Shown piece after piece: positions 1 to 4,969 of a stretch of 15,514 nt of DNA (position 1 is the first letter of the stretch; every line of letters starts with the position of its first letter). The stretch lies in the NCBI GenBank assembly GCA_017609795.1, contig JAFCDH010000045.1, positions 1-15,514 on the forward strand. Direction: 5' to 3'. The notes under the pieces are model-generated. The model was not told the DNA's origin. It worked only from the letters and a program-made list of their open reading frames with translations, and ran no database searches. Made by a program: the position numbers and the translations under genes. This DNA comes from Candidatus Pacearchaeota archaeon (GTDB lineage Archaea > Nanobdellota > Nanobdellia > Pacearchaeales > GW2011-AR1).

Positions 1-292
1 GGTCCATCCAATAAAGAATTACTGCAACTAATTCTATTTCTTCTGTATTTGTTAAAGAATAAAGAAGCTTTCAAGCAGAAGGAAGATTATAAATCCAAAG
101 ATTGTTAATTCTATGTTTTTCAATTAATTTTTTTGGAATTAATCTCTTTTTAACATTTCTACCACAATAACAATTTTCCCTTATATCTCTTATTGCTTTT
201 ATTAAAGCTTTTTTTGTTGGATCACTCTCACTAAGACTATTAAAAGCATCTTCTAAACTTTCATCTATAAAAACAATTTTATCTGGTTTCAT
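1..292 (-). pseudogene. RelE/ParE-family toxin, interrupted by in-frame TGA (runs off window edge)
   Basis: The first 73 codons look like an archaeal RelE-type mRNA interferase: a helical part with SESDPTKKALIKAI, then CGRNVKKRLIPKK and NNLWIYNLPSA. A TGA at 71-73 stops the frame, but the same frame stays open to the window edge and reads KLLYSLTNTEEIELV, ending in YWMD. That is the rest of the RelE fold. In this family the stretch normally reads LP..W(R/K)LLYS, so the TGA sits on the conserved Trp (TGG to TGA). Its ATG overlaps the TGA of the upstream antitoxin gene (ATGA), the usual coupled antitoxin-toxin order. TGA is clearly a stop elsewhere in the window, so I read this as a nonsense-inactivated toxin. 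A sequencing or strain variant is the alternative. The C-terminal catalytic tail lies outside the window. Confidence 0.75.
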
Positions 293-585
293 ATTTTAAT
301 TTCAGTCATATTTCTAACTTTTTTTGCAAATTCTGGATTCCAAATATAAACAACATAACCTCCATTATCATAAGCGATTTTATGTATACTTTCTAGATAT
401 TCCATTATAACTTGAAAAGTCTGCCACATTACTTTTTTAGGAAGATTATTAAATAATTCTGTTTTTTTGAATTCTCCAGAATTTTCATCTATAAATCTCT
501 CAACCATAAGAACTGTTTGTAAAGTTGGACTTCTAGCTATTTCATTATTCTCTATATAAGTTTTTTTACTCATTTTGGTTTCCAT
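289..585 (-). CDS. Winged-helix antitoxin of a RelE-type TA module
   Basis: This 98-residue protein looks like a small winged helix-turn-helix. Helices around 20-50 (SPTLQTVLMVERFIDEN, then FKKTELFNNLPKK) are followed by a recognition-type helix (MWQTFQVIMEYLES) and a beta-wing (KIAYDNGGYVVYIWNP) at about 65-85. It lies directly upstream of the RelE-like gene, with stop and start overlapping as ATGA, which fits an autoregulating antitoxin. A TATA-like element lies at 611-619 and a perfect 14-bp palindrome at 594-607, between TATA box and start, a natural operator. The ATG at 585 fits a nearly leaderless transcript; Met5 (573) is a possible alternative. The family assignment rests on fold pattern and context, and no search was possible. 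Confidence 0.7.
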   Translation of the reverse strand: METKMSKKTYIENNEIARSPTLQTVLMVERFIDENSGEFKKTELFNNLPKKVMWQTFQVIMEYLESIHKIAYDNGGYVVYIWNPEFAKKVRNMTEIKI

Positions 586-593
586 TTACTATA

Positions 594-607
594 ATATCAA
601 TTGATAT
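594..607. promoter_or_regulatory. Perfect palindrome, probable antitoxin operator
   Basis: ATATCAATTGATAT is a perfect 14-bp palindrome placed at the expected transcription start of the antitoxin-toxin operon, just downstream of its TATA box. This position suits autorepression by the winged-helix antitoxin. The function is inferred from position and symmetry only. Confidence 0.5.
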
Positions 608-610
608 GAT

Positions 611-619
611 TATTTAAAT
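611..619 (-). promoter_or_regulatory. TATA box of the antitoxin-toxin operon
   Basis: Minus strand reads CATTTAAATAA, a good archaeal TATA element, centred about 30 bp before the ATG at 585. The predicted start of transcription falls a few bases before the codon, so the transcript is almost leaderless. Confidence 0.5.
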
Positions 620-641
620 GTTTGTTTTCAAAAAAATCTCG

Positions 642-822
642 TTTAAATATATTTTACAACCTAATACTTATGAAAAATAGGTTTTGGATATCTTTTTTTC
701 TAATATAAATGTTAAAACACCTAAATCATTTAAAAAAGAAAAATATTTTAATAATTGAAAAAGAGGAAGGGGAGGAGTTAAGCTTCTCCCTCCTTTTTTT
801 GTTTTTTTATTTTAGAATCTAA
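642..822 (+). ncRNA. Candidate small transcript in the 586-927 gene-free stretch
   Basis: This 342-bp gap has no clear gene. On the plus strand a strong TATA-like element, TTTAAATATA (642-651), is followed 24 bp later by ATG (670) of a 12-codon ORF (MKNRFWISFFLI, stop TAA 706-708). The next ATG begins at 709, directly after that stop, and opens 37 codons to 822. At 763-794 lies an imperfect hairpin (AGGA, bulge AG, GGGAG / CTCCC, TCCT) followed by a T-rich run, like an intrinsic terminator. The same hairpin is also followed by a shorter T-run on the minus strand. This could be a short regulatory RNA, a micropeptide transcript, or only the terminator of the 928-1677 gene. No RNA family is recognised. 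Confidence 0.3.
763..803. terminator. Hairpin with T-rich flanks, terminator-like
   Basis: A GGGAG/CTCCC stem, extended by AGGA/TCCT across a two-base bulge, encloses an 11-nt loop and is followed by seven T on the plus strand. On the minus strand the run is CTTTTT. It could terminate transcripts from either side, including the minus-strand gene that ends at 928. Confidence 0.4.
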
Positions 823-927
823 CAAACTCAAAATAGCTATTCTTTTCTCTTGTTCTCTAAAGCTTAATCTTAATAAAACAGAATATAAAATTCTATAATA
901 TACTAAAAAATCATATTTAAAAAAATC

Positions 928-1677
928 TCACTTCTGTATCAAACTATAAGGAGTTATTTTATTAATTATAAATCTTGAACCTACAAATTCTGAGATTACT
1001 GCAGAAATTACTAAATTTCCTACTGCTGCTTTTAAAATACCTCCAACAACAGGAATCTTTGCTTTAGCTGAAAAGTTATCAAGAATATCTGTTATTTCTG
1101 ATTGATTTAAAATAATTTTTGTTTTATTAAGTTTATTATATCTTTTTACAAGAATATTTTTATTTGGACCAAGACATTCAATTGATTGAATAGAAGAGTC
1201 TCTAATCAATAACTCTAATTTTCCTAAAGCAAATCCTTCAGGTATTGCTTGTGCTTGTGGCTGAATTGAAGTTAAAGCCTGTATCCTCGGAGGAATCTTA
1301 ATTTGTGGCCTACTAGCTTGCATTCTAACTTGTTTTACTTGTTTTTTTGGAAAGCGAAGTAATTTCCTCAATCTTTGAATAGGTTTTCGCTTAGGAATTT
1401 TCATCCTATGGACAATTAGCTCTCTTTTTTCACTTGGAATAATAAACTGAGGTTCTTTTGATTCTACCTTATATCTTGAAGGTTGAAAAATAGGGCCCTT
1501 AAATATTCCAGACATTTCTTCTTCTGAATCTAAAGGCTCAACAAATTTCTTTTTTAATTTTTCTATTTCAATTCTTTTTTTAAAATCTTCTTTTTTATTT
1601 ATATTATCAATTAATTCTGTTGTAAAATGTTTAAGAAAAAAAATTCTTTCTTTTGGTTCTATTTGTTTCAATCCCAT
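928..1677 (-). CDS. Orphan N-terminal-like domain of an archaellum/type IV pilus secretion ATPase
   Basis: The 249-residue protein has a charged, Lys/Glu-rich N-terminus (1-60), a basic, Pro/Gln-rich and probably disordered middle (about 90-146) and a folded C-terminal part (147-249). The C-terminal part reads LGKLELLIRDSSIQSIECLG, then NILVKRYN, and ends SRFIINKITPYSLI. This order resembles the domain before the ATPase core of FlaI/VirB11/GspE-type secretion ATPases (DP.v.dIec.Gpg.piyV, then GSRf.irk.TP..LI). The Walker A, Walker B and other core motifs that should follow are absent. A TGA ends the frame, yet it stays open for 49 more codons (781-927). The coiled-coil gene at 1983-2381 lies upstream on the same strand. 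The assignment is by motif likeness only; function is unknown, perhaps a scaffold for a membrane machine. Confidence 0.5.
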   Translation of the reverse strand: MGLKQIEPKERIFFLKHFTTELIDNINKKEDFKKRIEIEKLKKKFVEPLDSEEEMSGIFKGPIFQPSRYKVESKEPQFIIPSEKRELIVHRMKIPKRKPIQRLRKLLRFPKKQVKQVRMQASRPQIKIPPRIQALTSIQPQAQAIPEGFALGKLELLIRDSSIQSIECLGPNKNILVKRYNKLNKTKIILNQSEITDILDNFSAKAKIPVVGGILKAAVGNLVISAVISEFVGSRFIINKITPYSLIQK

Positions 1678-1982
1678 TTTTTGTTTTGAATTATTTTATA
1701 TTCTGGAATCTTATTATATCTTTAGACTATGTTCTTCTGTTTATTAAGCTATATAATGAATAGTTTACTTTTATCCTCTTCATCCCGTTATATTTCATAT
1801 CTCTATTATCTATTCTTTAATTTCTCAAAATCTCTATAAATCTTAAAGTTATGAAGATGAGTTTTTCTTATTCTTCTCAAAGACTTAATCCAATCAACCT
1901 TCTCATAATATCCATTAAGATTCTAGTATTAGTGTTCTAGTTTCAAATTAACAAACTAAAAGAATTATTTAAATCTTTAGAA
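1678..1982 (-). other. 305-bp stretch without a clear gene; possible gene remnant or RNA
   Basis: The minus strand has a good TATA-like element near 1963-1976 (AAAGATTTAAATAA), just after the stop of the coiled-coil gene. Below it, 1806-1922 is open for 38 codons without a standard start and looks protein-like (DWIKSLRRIRKTHLHNF, then YRDFEKLKNR, then TAA). A second short ORF with ATG (MKYNGMKRIKVNYSLY...) follows in another frame. This could be a decayed gene broken by frameshifts, or a long leader or small RNA ahead of the 928-1677 gene. I recognise no family. Confidence 0.25.
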
Positions 1983-2381
1983 TTAAACTCTTGGAGGTGG
2001 TCTTGACATAAGCATCTCGTTAGGTCTTTGATTTGCTAAAACATTCCTACTTCTTACTCTTTCTTCCATTAACATAATTCCTTTTGCAATTATTTTATTT
2101 TGTTCAAGTAAAGTATCTAATTTATCAATAGATTTTCCATCTATATCTGTTTTTGAACTTTTTTCTGCAAAACTCTTTGCTGAAATTTCAAATAATTGAA
2201 GAAGTTTTGATATTTGATCAGACAATGAATCAAACTTAACAGCTAGATTTGTCAAAACTTTTTGTAAATTCACAAAGTTATCAAGAAGAGTTTGCTCAAA
2301 ATCTGATTTACCTACACTTTCTTTTTTAATAGTTTTACTAAGAGTTTTAGGCTTTTTAACAATCCCTGATTTTATTACCAT
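1983..2381 (-). CDS. Small coiled-coil protein, DPANN type, function unknown
   Basis: The 132-residue protein has a basic N-terminal tail (1-25, rich in Lys), a long heptad-like helix from about 28 to 72 (LLDNFVNLQKVLTNLAVKF, then LSDQISKLLQLFEI), a second helical stretch at about 85-110 (KLDTLLEQNKIIAKGIMLMEE) and a Pro/Arg-rich tail ending RPPPRV. No enzyme motif is visible. It looks like a structural or adaptor protein that oligomerises. A TATA-like element at 2401-2410 is centred about 25 bp before the ATG at 2381, so the mRNA is probably leaderless. It lies between tRNA-Trp and the pilus-ATPase-like orphan domain on the same strand. The pairing suggests a joint role but does not prove it. 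Confidence 0.6.
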   Translation of the reverse strand: MVIKSGIVKKPKTLSKTIKKESVGKSDFEQTLLDNFVNLQKVLTNLAVKFDSLSDQISKLLQLFEISAKSFAEKSSKTDIDGKSIDKLDTLLEQNKIIAKGIMLMEERVRSRNVLANQRPNEMLMSRPPPRV

Positions 2382-2419
2382 GCTTTAATTAAGAAATAAG
2401 AATTTATAAATATTTGGAA

Positions 2420-2490
2420 TGGGCGCGGAGGGAATCGAACCCTCAATTCTCGGGCTGGAACCGAGTTGTATACCATTTACATACACACCC
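2420..2490 (-). tRNA. tRNA-Trp (anticodon CCA)
   Basis: The minus strand folds as a complete cloverleaf. The acceptor is GGGTGTG/CGCGCCC with G-U pairs, the D stem TGTA/TACA with GG in the loop, and the anticodon stem CTCGG/CCGAG with loop TTCCAGC (anticodon CCA). The T arm is GAGGG-TTCGATT-CCCTC, the variable loop has 4 nt, and the discriminator is A. No CCA tail is encoded and there is no intron, although archaeal tRNA-Trp genes often have one. A TATA-like element (minus strand TTTTTAAAA, near 2513-2521) sits about 27 bp upstream. CCA reads TGG only, which supports normal use of TGA as stop. Confidence 0.97.
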
Positions 2491-2577
2491 TTAAAACTAT
2501 TAAAATAATTGGTTTTAAAAAGATATTGTTTATATTTTTTTAGATAATTAGAAAAATATAAAAAAGAAGGAGTCTTA

Positions 2578-2778
2578 ATTTATAGAATAAACCTAGAAGA
2601 AGTGTCTGCACTATTAAATACAATAATTGCGTTTTCAACATTTATTGTTGGAGGAGCCTTAGCTTATTACCTAAAGAAAATAACAAGAAAAAGCATAATA
2701 ACAACAGTTTTAATATTAATGATTTACCTAATATTAGCTGTAACACTTATAGTATTAGTAAGGAGAAAATTAAAATGA
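2578..2778 (+). CDS. Tiny two-helix membrane protein, non-ATG start
   Basis: An open frame of 66 codons has strong protein character. A short polar start (YRINLEEVSALLN) leads to a membrane helix (TIIAFSTFIVGGALAYYL), a basic loop (KKITRKS), a second helix (IITTVLILMIYLILAVTLIV) and a basic tail (RRKLK). There is no ATG. A good Shine-Dalgarno, GAAGGAG (2566-2572), stands 5 nt before an ATT codon at 2578, which I take as the start. GTG at 2602 would give 58 residues but has no ribosome site. A TATA-like TTTATATTT lies at 2529-2537. The TGA overlaps the ATG of the next small ORF (ATGA). The gene is not recognised; an N-terminal truncation or sequence error cannot be excluded. Confidence 0.5.
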   Translation: MYRINLEEVSALLNTIIAFSTFIVGGALAYYLKKITRKSIITTVLILMIYLILAVTLIVLVRRKLK

Positions 2779-2876
2779 ATCAACTAAATATTTTAATCAA
2801 ATTAATAAAAACTAATTTGCCTTGGATTATTTTTGGAATACTTATTCTAATATTTTATTATATGATCTTTATATGA
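2775..2876 (+). CDS. 33-residue single-helix membrane peptide
   Basis: This ORF starts with the ATG of an ATGA overlap with the preceding small membrane gene, so the two are probably translationally coupled. It reads a short polar segment (MNQLNILIKLIKTN), then an almost continuous hydrophobic helix (LPWIIFGILILIFYYMIFI) that ends at the stop. It could sit in the membrane beside its partner. It stops 3 bp before the convergent stop of the PIN-domain gene. No family is recognised; the support is the overlap, the hydrophobic pattern and the tight packing. Confidence 0.45.
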   Translation: MNQLNILIKLIKTNLPWIIFGILILIFYYMIFI

Positions 2877-2879
2877 TTC

Positions 2880-3545
2880 TCACAACCTACTCAACTGCTC
2901 AATCTCTTGTCTTGAAACAGAACATCCTTTGTATTTCATTGCATAAAGCATAGCTTTTAATGCTCTTGAATCTTTTAAATTAAAAAGTCCTTTCTTACTT
3001 GCAATATAAACTAATTCAGTTGAACGAATTATTTTAAATTTCTTAAAAAAAGCATGATTCTTTTTGTTTGTATTTACAGAAGCATGTAATTTTTTCTGAA
3101 GAAGTTTCCTTAGATTCTCAGGATTTTCACACATCATTCTTATTGTTCTTTCATCAACTGCTATTACATTTGGAGCTTTTAACATTTCAGAAAGAGCTAA
3201 AGTTGTGGCTTCTCCTTCATGAATCAAATGAAGATTTTTCTTTTTAGTCATAAATGTAGAATTTGCAATATTCATAATCTCTTCTGCTTTTTTCTTTAAT
3301 TCTTCTTTTTGCTTTTGATTAAAATTTGGAAGTTCTATTATTTTTTCATTAAATAAAGATTCTAATTGCAAAGCCCCTAATTCAAATCTTTTTACTTTTT
3401 CTGGGTAATCTATTGTCTCTGTTTTTACTTTTTCTGTAATTAAAAACTTTCCTTTAAATATTTTTTTAAGTTTTCTTAATAAGTGCAAACTACTATTCAT
3501 TGAAAAGTTAATTAAGGGTCCTGAATCAAATACTATGTATTTCAT
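2880..3545 (-). CDS. PIN-domain protein (archaeal, 221 aa)
   Basis: The start MKYIVFDSGPLINF carries the first PIN acidic residue (Asp7) in the usual beta-strand setting. Further along are a helical insert (about 75-100), then HEGEATTLALSEML (Glu112) and VIAVDERTIRMM (Asp131), matching the GE..l.lA and D-rich motifs of PIN nucleases. A C-terminal helical part (about 140-221) goes beyond the roughly 130 residues of a VapC toxin. The family cuts RNA with a Mg2+ site built from these acidic residues; the substrate is not known here. The ATG overlaps the TGA of the zinc-ribbon gene (ATGA), so it is the last gene of a three-gene operon starting at 4345. It may be a toxin-like nuclease or an RNA-processing enzyme; the conserved operon-like context favours the latter slightly. 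Confidence 0.75.
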   Translation of the reverse strand: MKYIVFDSGPLINFSMNSSLHLLRKLKKIFKGKFLITEKVKTETIDYPEKVKRFELGALQLESLFNEKIIELPNFNQKQKEELKKKAEEIMNIANSTFMTKKKNLHLIHEGEATTLALSEMLKAPNVIAVDERTIRMMCENPENLRKLLQKKLHASVNTNKKNHAFFKKFKIIRSTELVYIASKKGLFNLKDSRALKAMLYAMKYKGCSVSRQEIEQLSRL

Positions 3546-3781
3546 TTTCTCTCCTTAAGGCTTTGAATTCCTTTACAAACTGCACATTGATAATTAAATC
3601 TAACTTTTTCTAAAAATAAATTTTCTAAACCATTAACCCCAATATAAGTATGAATAGTTGGTCTTTTACATTTACCACAATTTAAATAAACTTCATCAAA
3701 ATTTATTTCTAATTGACCACTTTTAAATATCTCTTTACTTATGTTTCTTGAAAATCTACTTGCAAACATTAATTTACCCAT
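3542..3781 (-). CDS. Small zinc-ribbon protein
   Basis: The 79-residue protein carries two CxxC knuckles, CGKC at 35-38 and CAVC at 66-69, separated by about 27 residues, which is a classic zinc ribbon. Its N-terminus is basic (FASRFSRNISKEIF). Such ribbons commonly bind nucleic acid or another protein. It starts 3 bp after the stop of the upstream helical gene, and its stop overlaps the start of the PIN gene, so all three are very likely made together; it may guide the nuclease to RNA (inference). The start at Met1 fits the spacing, but Met5 is possible. No named family is recognised. Confidence 0.7.
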   Translation of the reverse strand: MGKLMFASRFSRNISKEIFKSGQLEINFDEVYLNCGKCKRPTIHTYIGVNGLENLFLEKVRFNYQCAVCKGIQSLKERK

Positions 3782-3784
3782 TTT

Positions 3785-4345
3785 CTATTTAAAAATTTCC
3801 TCAACATATTTAATTCTTTGTTTAATTGGAAGAGTTACTGAAAGATTAATATCTCCAATTCTAGTTCTTCCTGCATATTCTGCTAATTCCCATAGACTAA
3901 TCCCAAGAATTTTAGCTGTTTTTTCCATAGAAATTCCATGCTCATAAATTCTTGATGCCTTATTAACTCTCGCTCTTCTAAAAACATCATTTATATAATG
4001 CTTTAAATTTCCAGAAAGACTTTGAATTAATCTTCTATTAGCATATACCTCATCACGAAATTTCTTAATATCATCTTTTTTTAATGCTTGAATCATATCA
4101 TTAATGTTCCTCAAATAATTATTATAAAAAGAAACCCAATTCTTCTCTTCTTTATAACTTTCTCTTTCAATTAATTTACTTAAAGAATAGATTATAACTG
4201 CAACAGAAATAACATCTGGATCTTGATGAATAGAAGAATGATGTACAATCCTATTACTTAAATTTTTAATCTTAACATAATCTTTTCTTTCTAAAACTAC
4301 CTTAACCTCCTTTAAAACATTTAAAATATGCTCTTTTTCTTCCAT
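3785..4345 (-). CDS. Helical protein with C-terminal HTH-like motif, first gene of PIN operon
   Basis: The 186-residue protein is mostly helical (KIKNLSNRIVHHSSIHQD near the start, SVAVIIYSLSKLIE in the first half) and near its end has a helix-turn-helix-like stretch, ISMEKTAKILGISLWELAEY (about 138-157), then GRTRIGD. I recognise it as an archaeal conserved hypothetical type, with no known function. I chose the ATG at 4345 over the upstream TTG (4369) because AGAGGT stands just before it at a normal distance. A TATA-like TTTAAATA (minus strand, near 4380-4388) lies upstream. It is followed at 3 bp by the zinc ribbon and then the PIN gene, which suggests a regulator or adaptor for the nuclease. 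Confidence 0.65.
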   Translation of the reverse strand: MEEKEHILNVLKEVKVVLERKDYVKIKNLSNRIVHHSSIHQDPDVISVAVIIYSLSKLIERESYKEEKNWVSFYNNYLRNINDMIQALKKDDIKKFRDEVYANRRLIQSLSGNLKHYINDVFRRARVNKASRIYEHGISMEKTAKILGISLWELAEYAGRTRIGDINLSVTLPIKQRIKYVEEIFK

Positions 4346-4394
4346 ATCGTTACCTCTAAGAAGAAACAAGGGGGAAGGTTATTTAAATCTTTAT

Positions 4395-4551
4395 TAATAT
4401 ATAAATATAAAAGATATCTACCTCATTTAGGAGGTAGCCAAACAATATCTATATCTTATGAAATGTAAGCTTTAAAGAAGAGAAGTGTACAGCTTAAAGA
4501 TTTATAAAGATATTAAGGAAGCCACGGGCTTTAGCCAGTGGAGGATGTCAC
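4395..4551 (+). mobile_element. TnpB-less IS200/IS605-type element with omega-RNA-like structure
   Basis: Three stem-loops fill this gene-free stretch. The left one is a perfect 7-bp hairpin, CTACCTC/GAGGTAG (4418-4437). The middle one is TAAGCT/AGCTTA (4466-4471 with 4491-4496). The right one (4522-4541) pairs CCAC/GTGG and GGC/GCC around TTTA. The right hairpin has GAAG just before it and GGAGGATGTCAC just after it. This is the layout of IS200/IS605 right ends, where a guide tetranucleotide precedes the hairpin and cleavage follows a TCAC-like tetranucleotide; the same bases form the 3' end of an omega-RNA scaffold. No TnpA or TnpB is present. The size fits a non-autonomous (PATE-like) derivative or a stand-alone omega-RNA. 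The left boundary is uncertain. Confidence 0.55.
4396..4408 (+). promoter_or_regulatory. TATA-like element for the omega-RNA-like leader and PIN/DUF357 genes
   Basis: An AATATATAAATA run would place the transcription start near 4425-4435, at the left hairpin of the element. The resulting transcript would pass through the whole element into the PIN gene at 4556. Confidence 0.35.
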
Positions 4552-4555
4552 AATC

Positions 4556-4936
4556 ATGAGAATAATATTAGACACAAATTTTTATTGTGCAAAAAATAAA
4601 TTAGATTATGTTGAAGAAATTGAAAAAATGCTAAATGAAAAATATGAATTAGTTGTGCCTATACAAGTTATTAATGAATTAAAAAAATTAAAAGACGACA
4701 AACTAAAGAAAGTTTCTGGAAAAGACAAACAAGCTTCAGATTTGGCTTTACAACTTTTAGAAGCCAACAAAATAAAAACAATTAAACCAAAAGGTAAAGG
4801 GGTAGATAATGCAATAATTAAGCTAGCAAATGAAAACAAAAAAAACATTGTATGCACATTAGATAAAGAAATGAGGCATACCCTTGGAAGAGTTATTTTA
4901 ATCAATAAAGGAAAAAAATTAATGTTAACTAAATAA
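4556..4936 (+). CDS. FCF1/UTP23-like PIN-domain nuclease
   Basis: This is a 126-residue PIN nuclease with all four acidic positions visible: Asp6 (ILDTNF), Glu41 (INELKKL), Asp84 (GVDNAII) and Asp103 (CTLDKEMR). The spacing and the ending (LGRVILI.KGKKL) match the archaeal single-domain group related to eukaryotic Fcf1/Utp24, which is linked with rRNA processing. A VapC-type toxin is less likely because no antitoxin lies next to it. I chose the ATG at 4556; a GTG at 4538 would lie inside the transposon-end hairpin. The only Shine-Dalgarno-like bases (GGAGG, 4540-4544) belong to the IS200/IS605-like right end, 11 nt upstream. The DUF357 gene follows 33 bp later, probably in the same transcript. 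Confidence 0.85.
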   Translation: MRIILDTNFYCAKNKLDYVEEIEKMLNEKYELVVPIQVINELKKLKDDKLKKVSGKDKQASDLALQLLEANKIKTIKPKGKGVDNAIIKLANENKKNIVCTLDKEMRHTLGRVILINKGKKLMLTK

Positions 4937-4969
4937 ACCTAAACCAATCTAAAATATAAAATAATAAAA

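Noticed and set aside
1..1677. Genome-wide recoding of TGA to Trp, suggested by the toxin TGA and by the open frame after the 928-1677 stop
   Set aside because: TGA is used as stop in ATGA overlaps (antitoxin/toxin, zinc ribbon/PIN, pheS/small ORF), TGG is common, and the tRNA-Trp anticodon is CCA.
1840..1880. Box C/D-like small RNA (C-box-like GAAGATGAG)
   Set aside because: No D box (CTGA) or C'/D' pair at a sensible distance.
3741..3947. 68-codon plus-strand frame opposite the PIN operon
   Set aside because: Antisense shadow of the zinc-ribbon and helical-protein genes, with no promoter or family pattern.
4345..4369. TTG start at 4369 for the helical PIN-operon protein
   Set aside because: The ATG at 4345 has AGAGGT at a good distance, and the extra eight residues look like leader sequence.
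4538..4555. GTG start at 4538 for the FCF1-like PIN protein
   Set aside because: It lies inside the right-end hairpin, and the family begins at M(R)IILDTN, which is the ATG at 4556.
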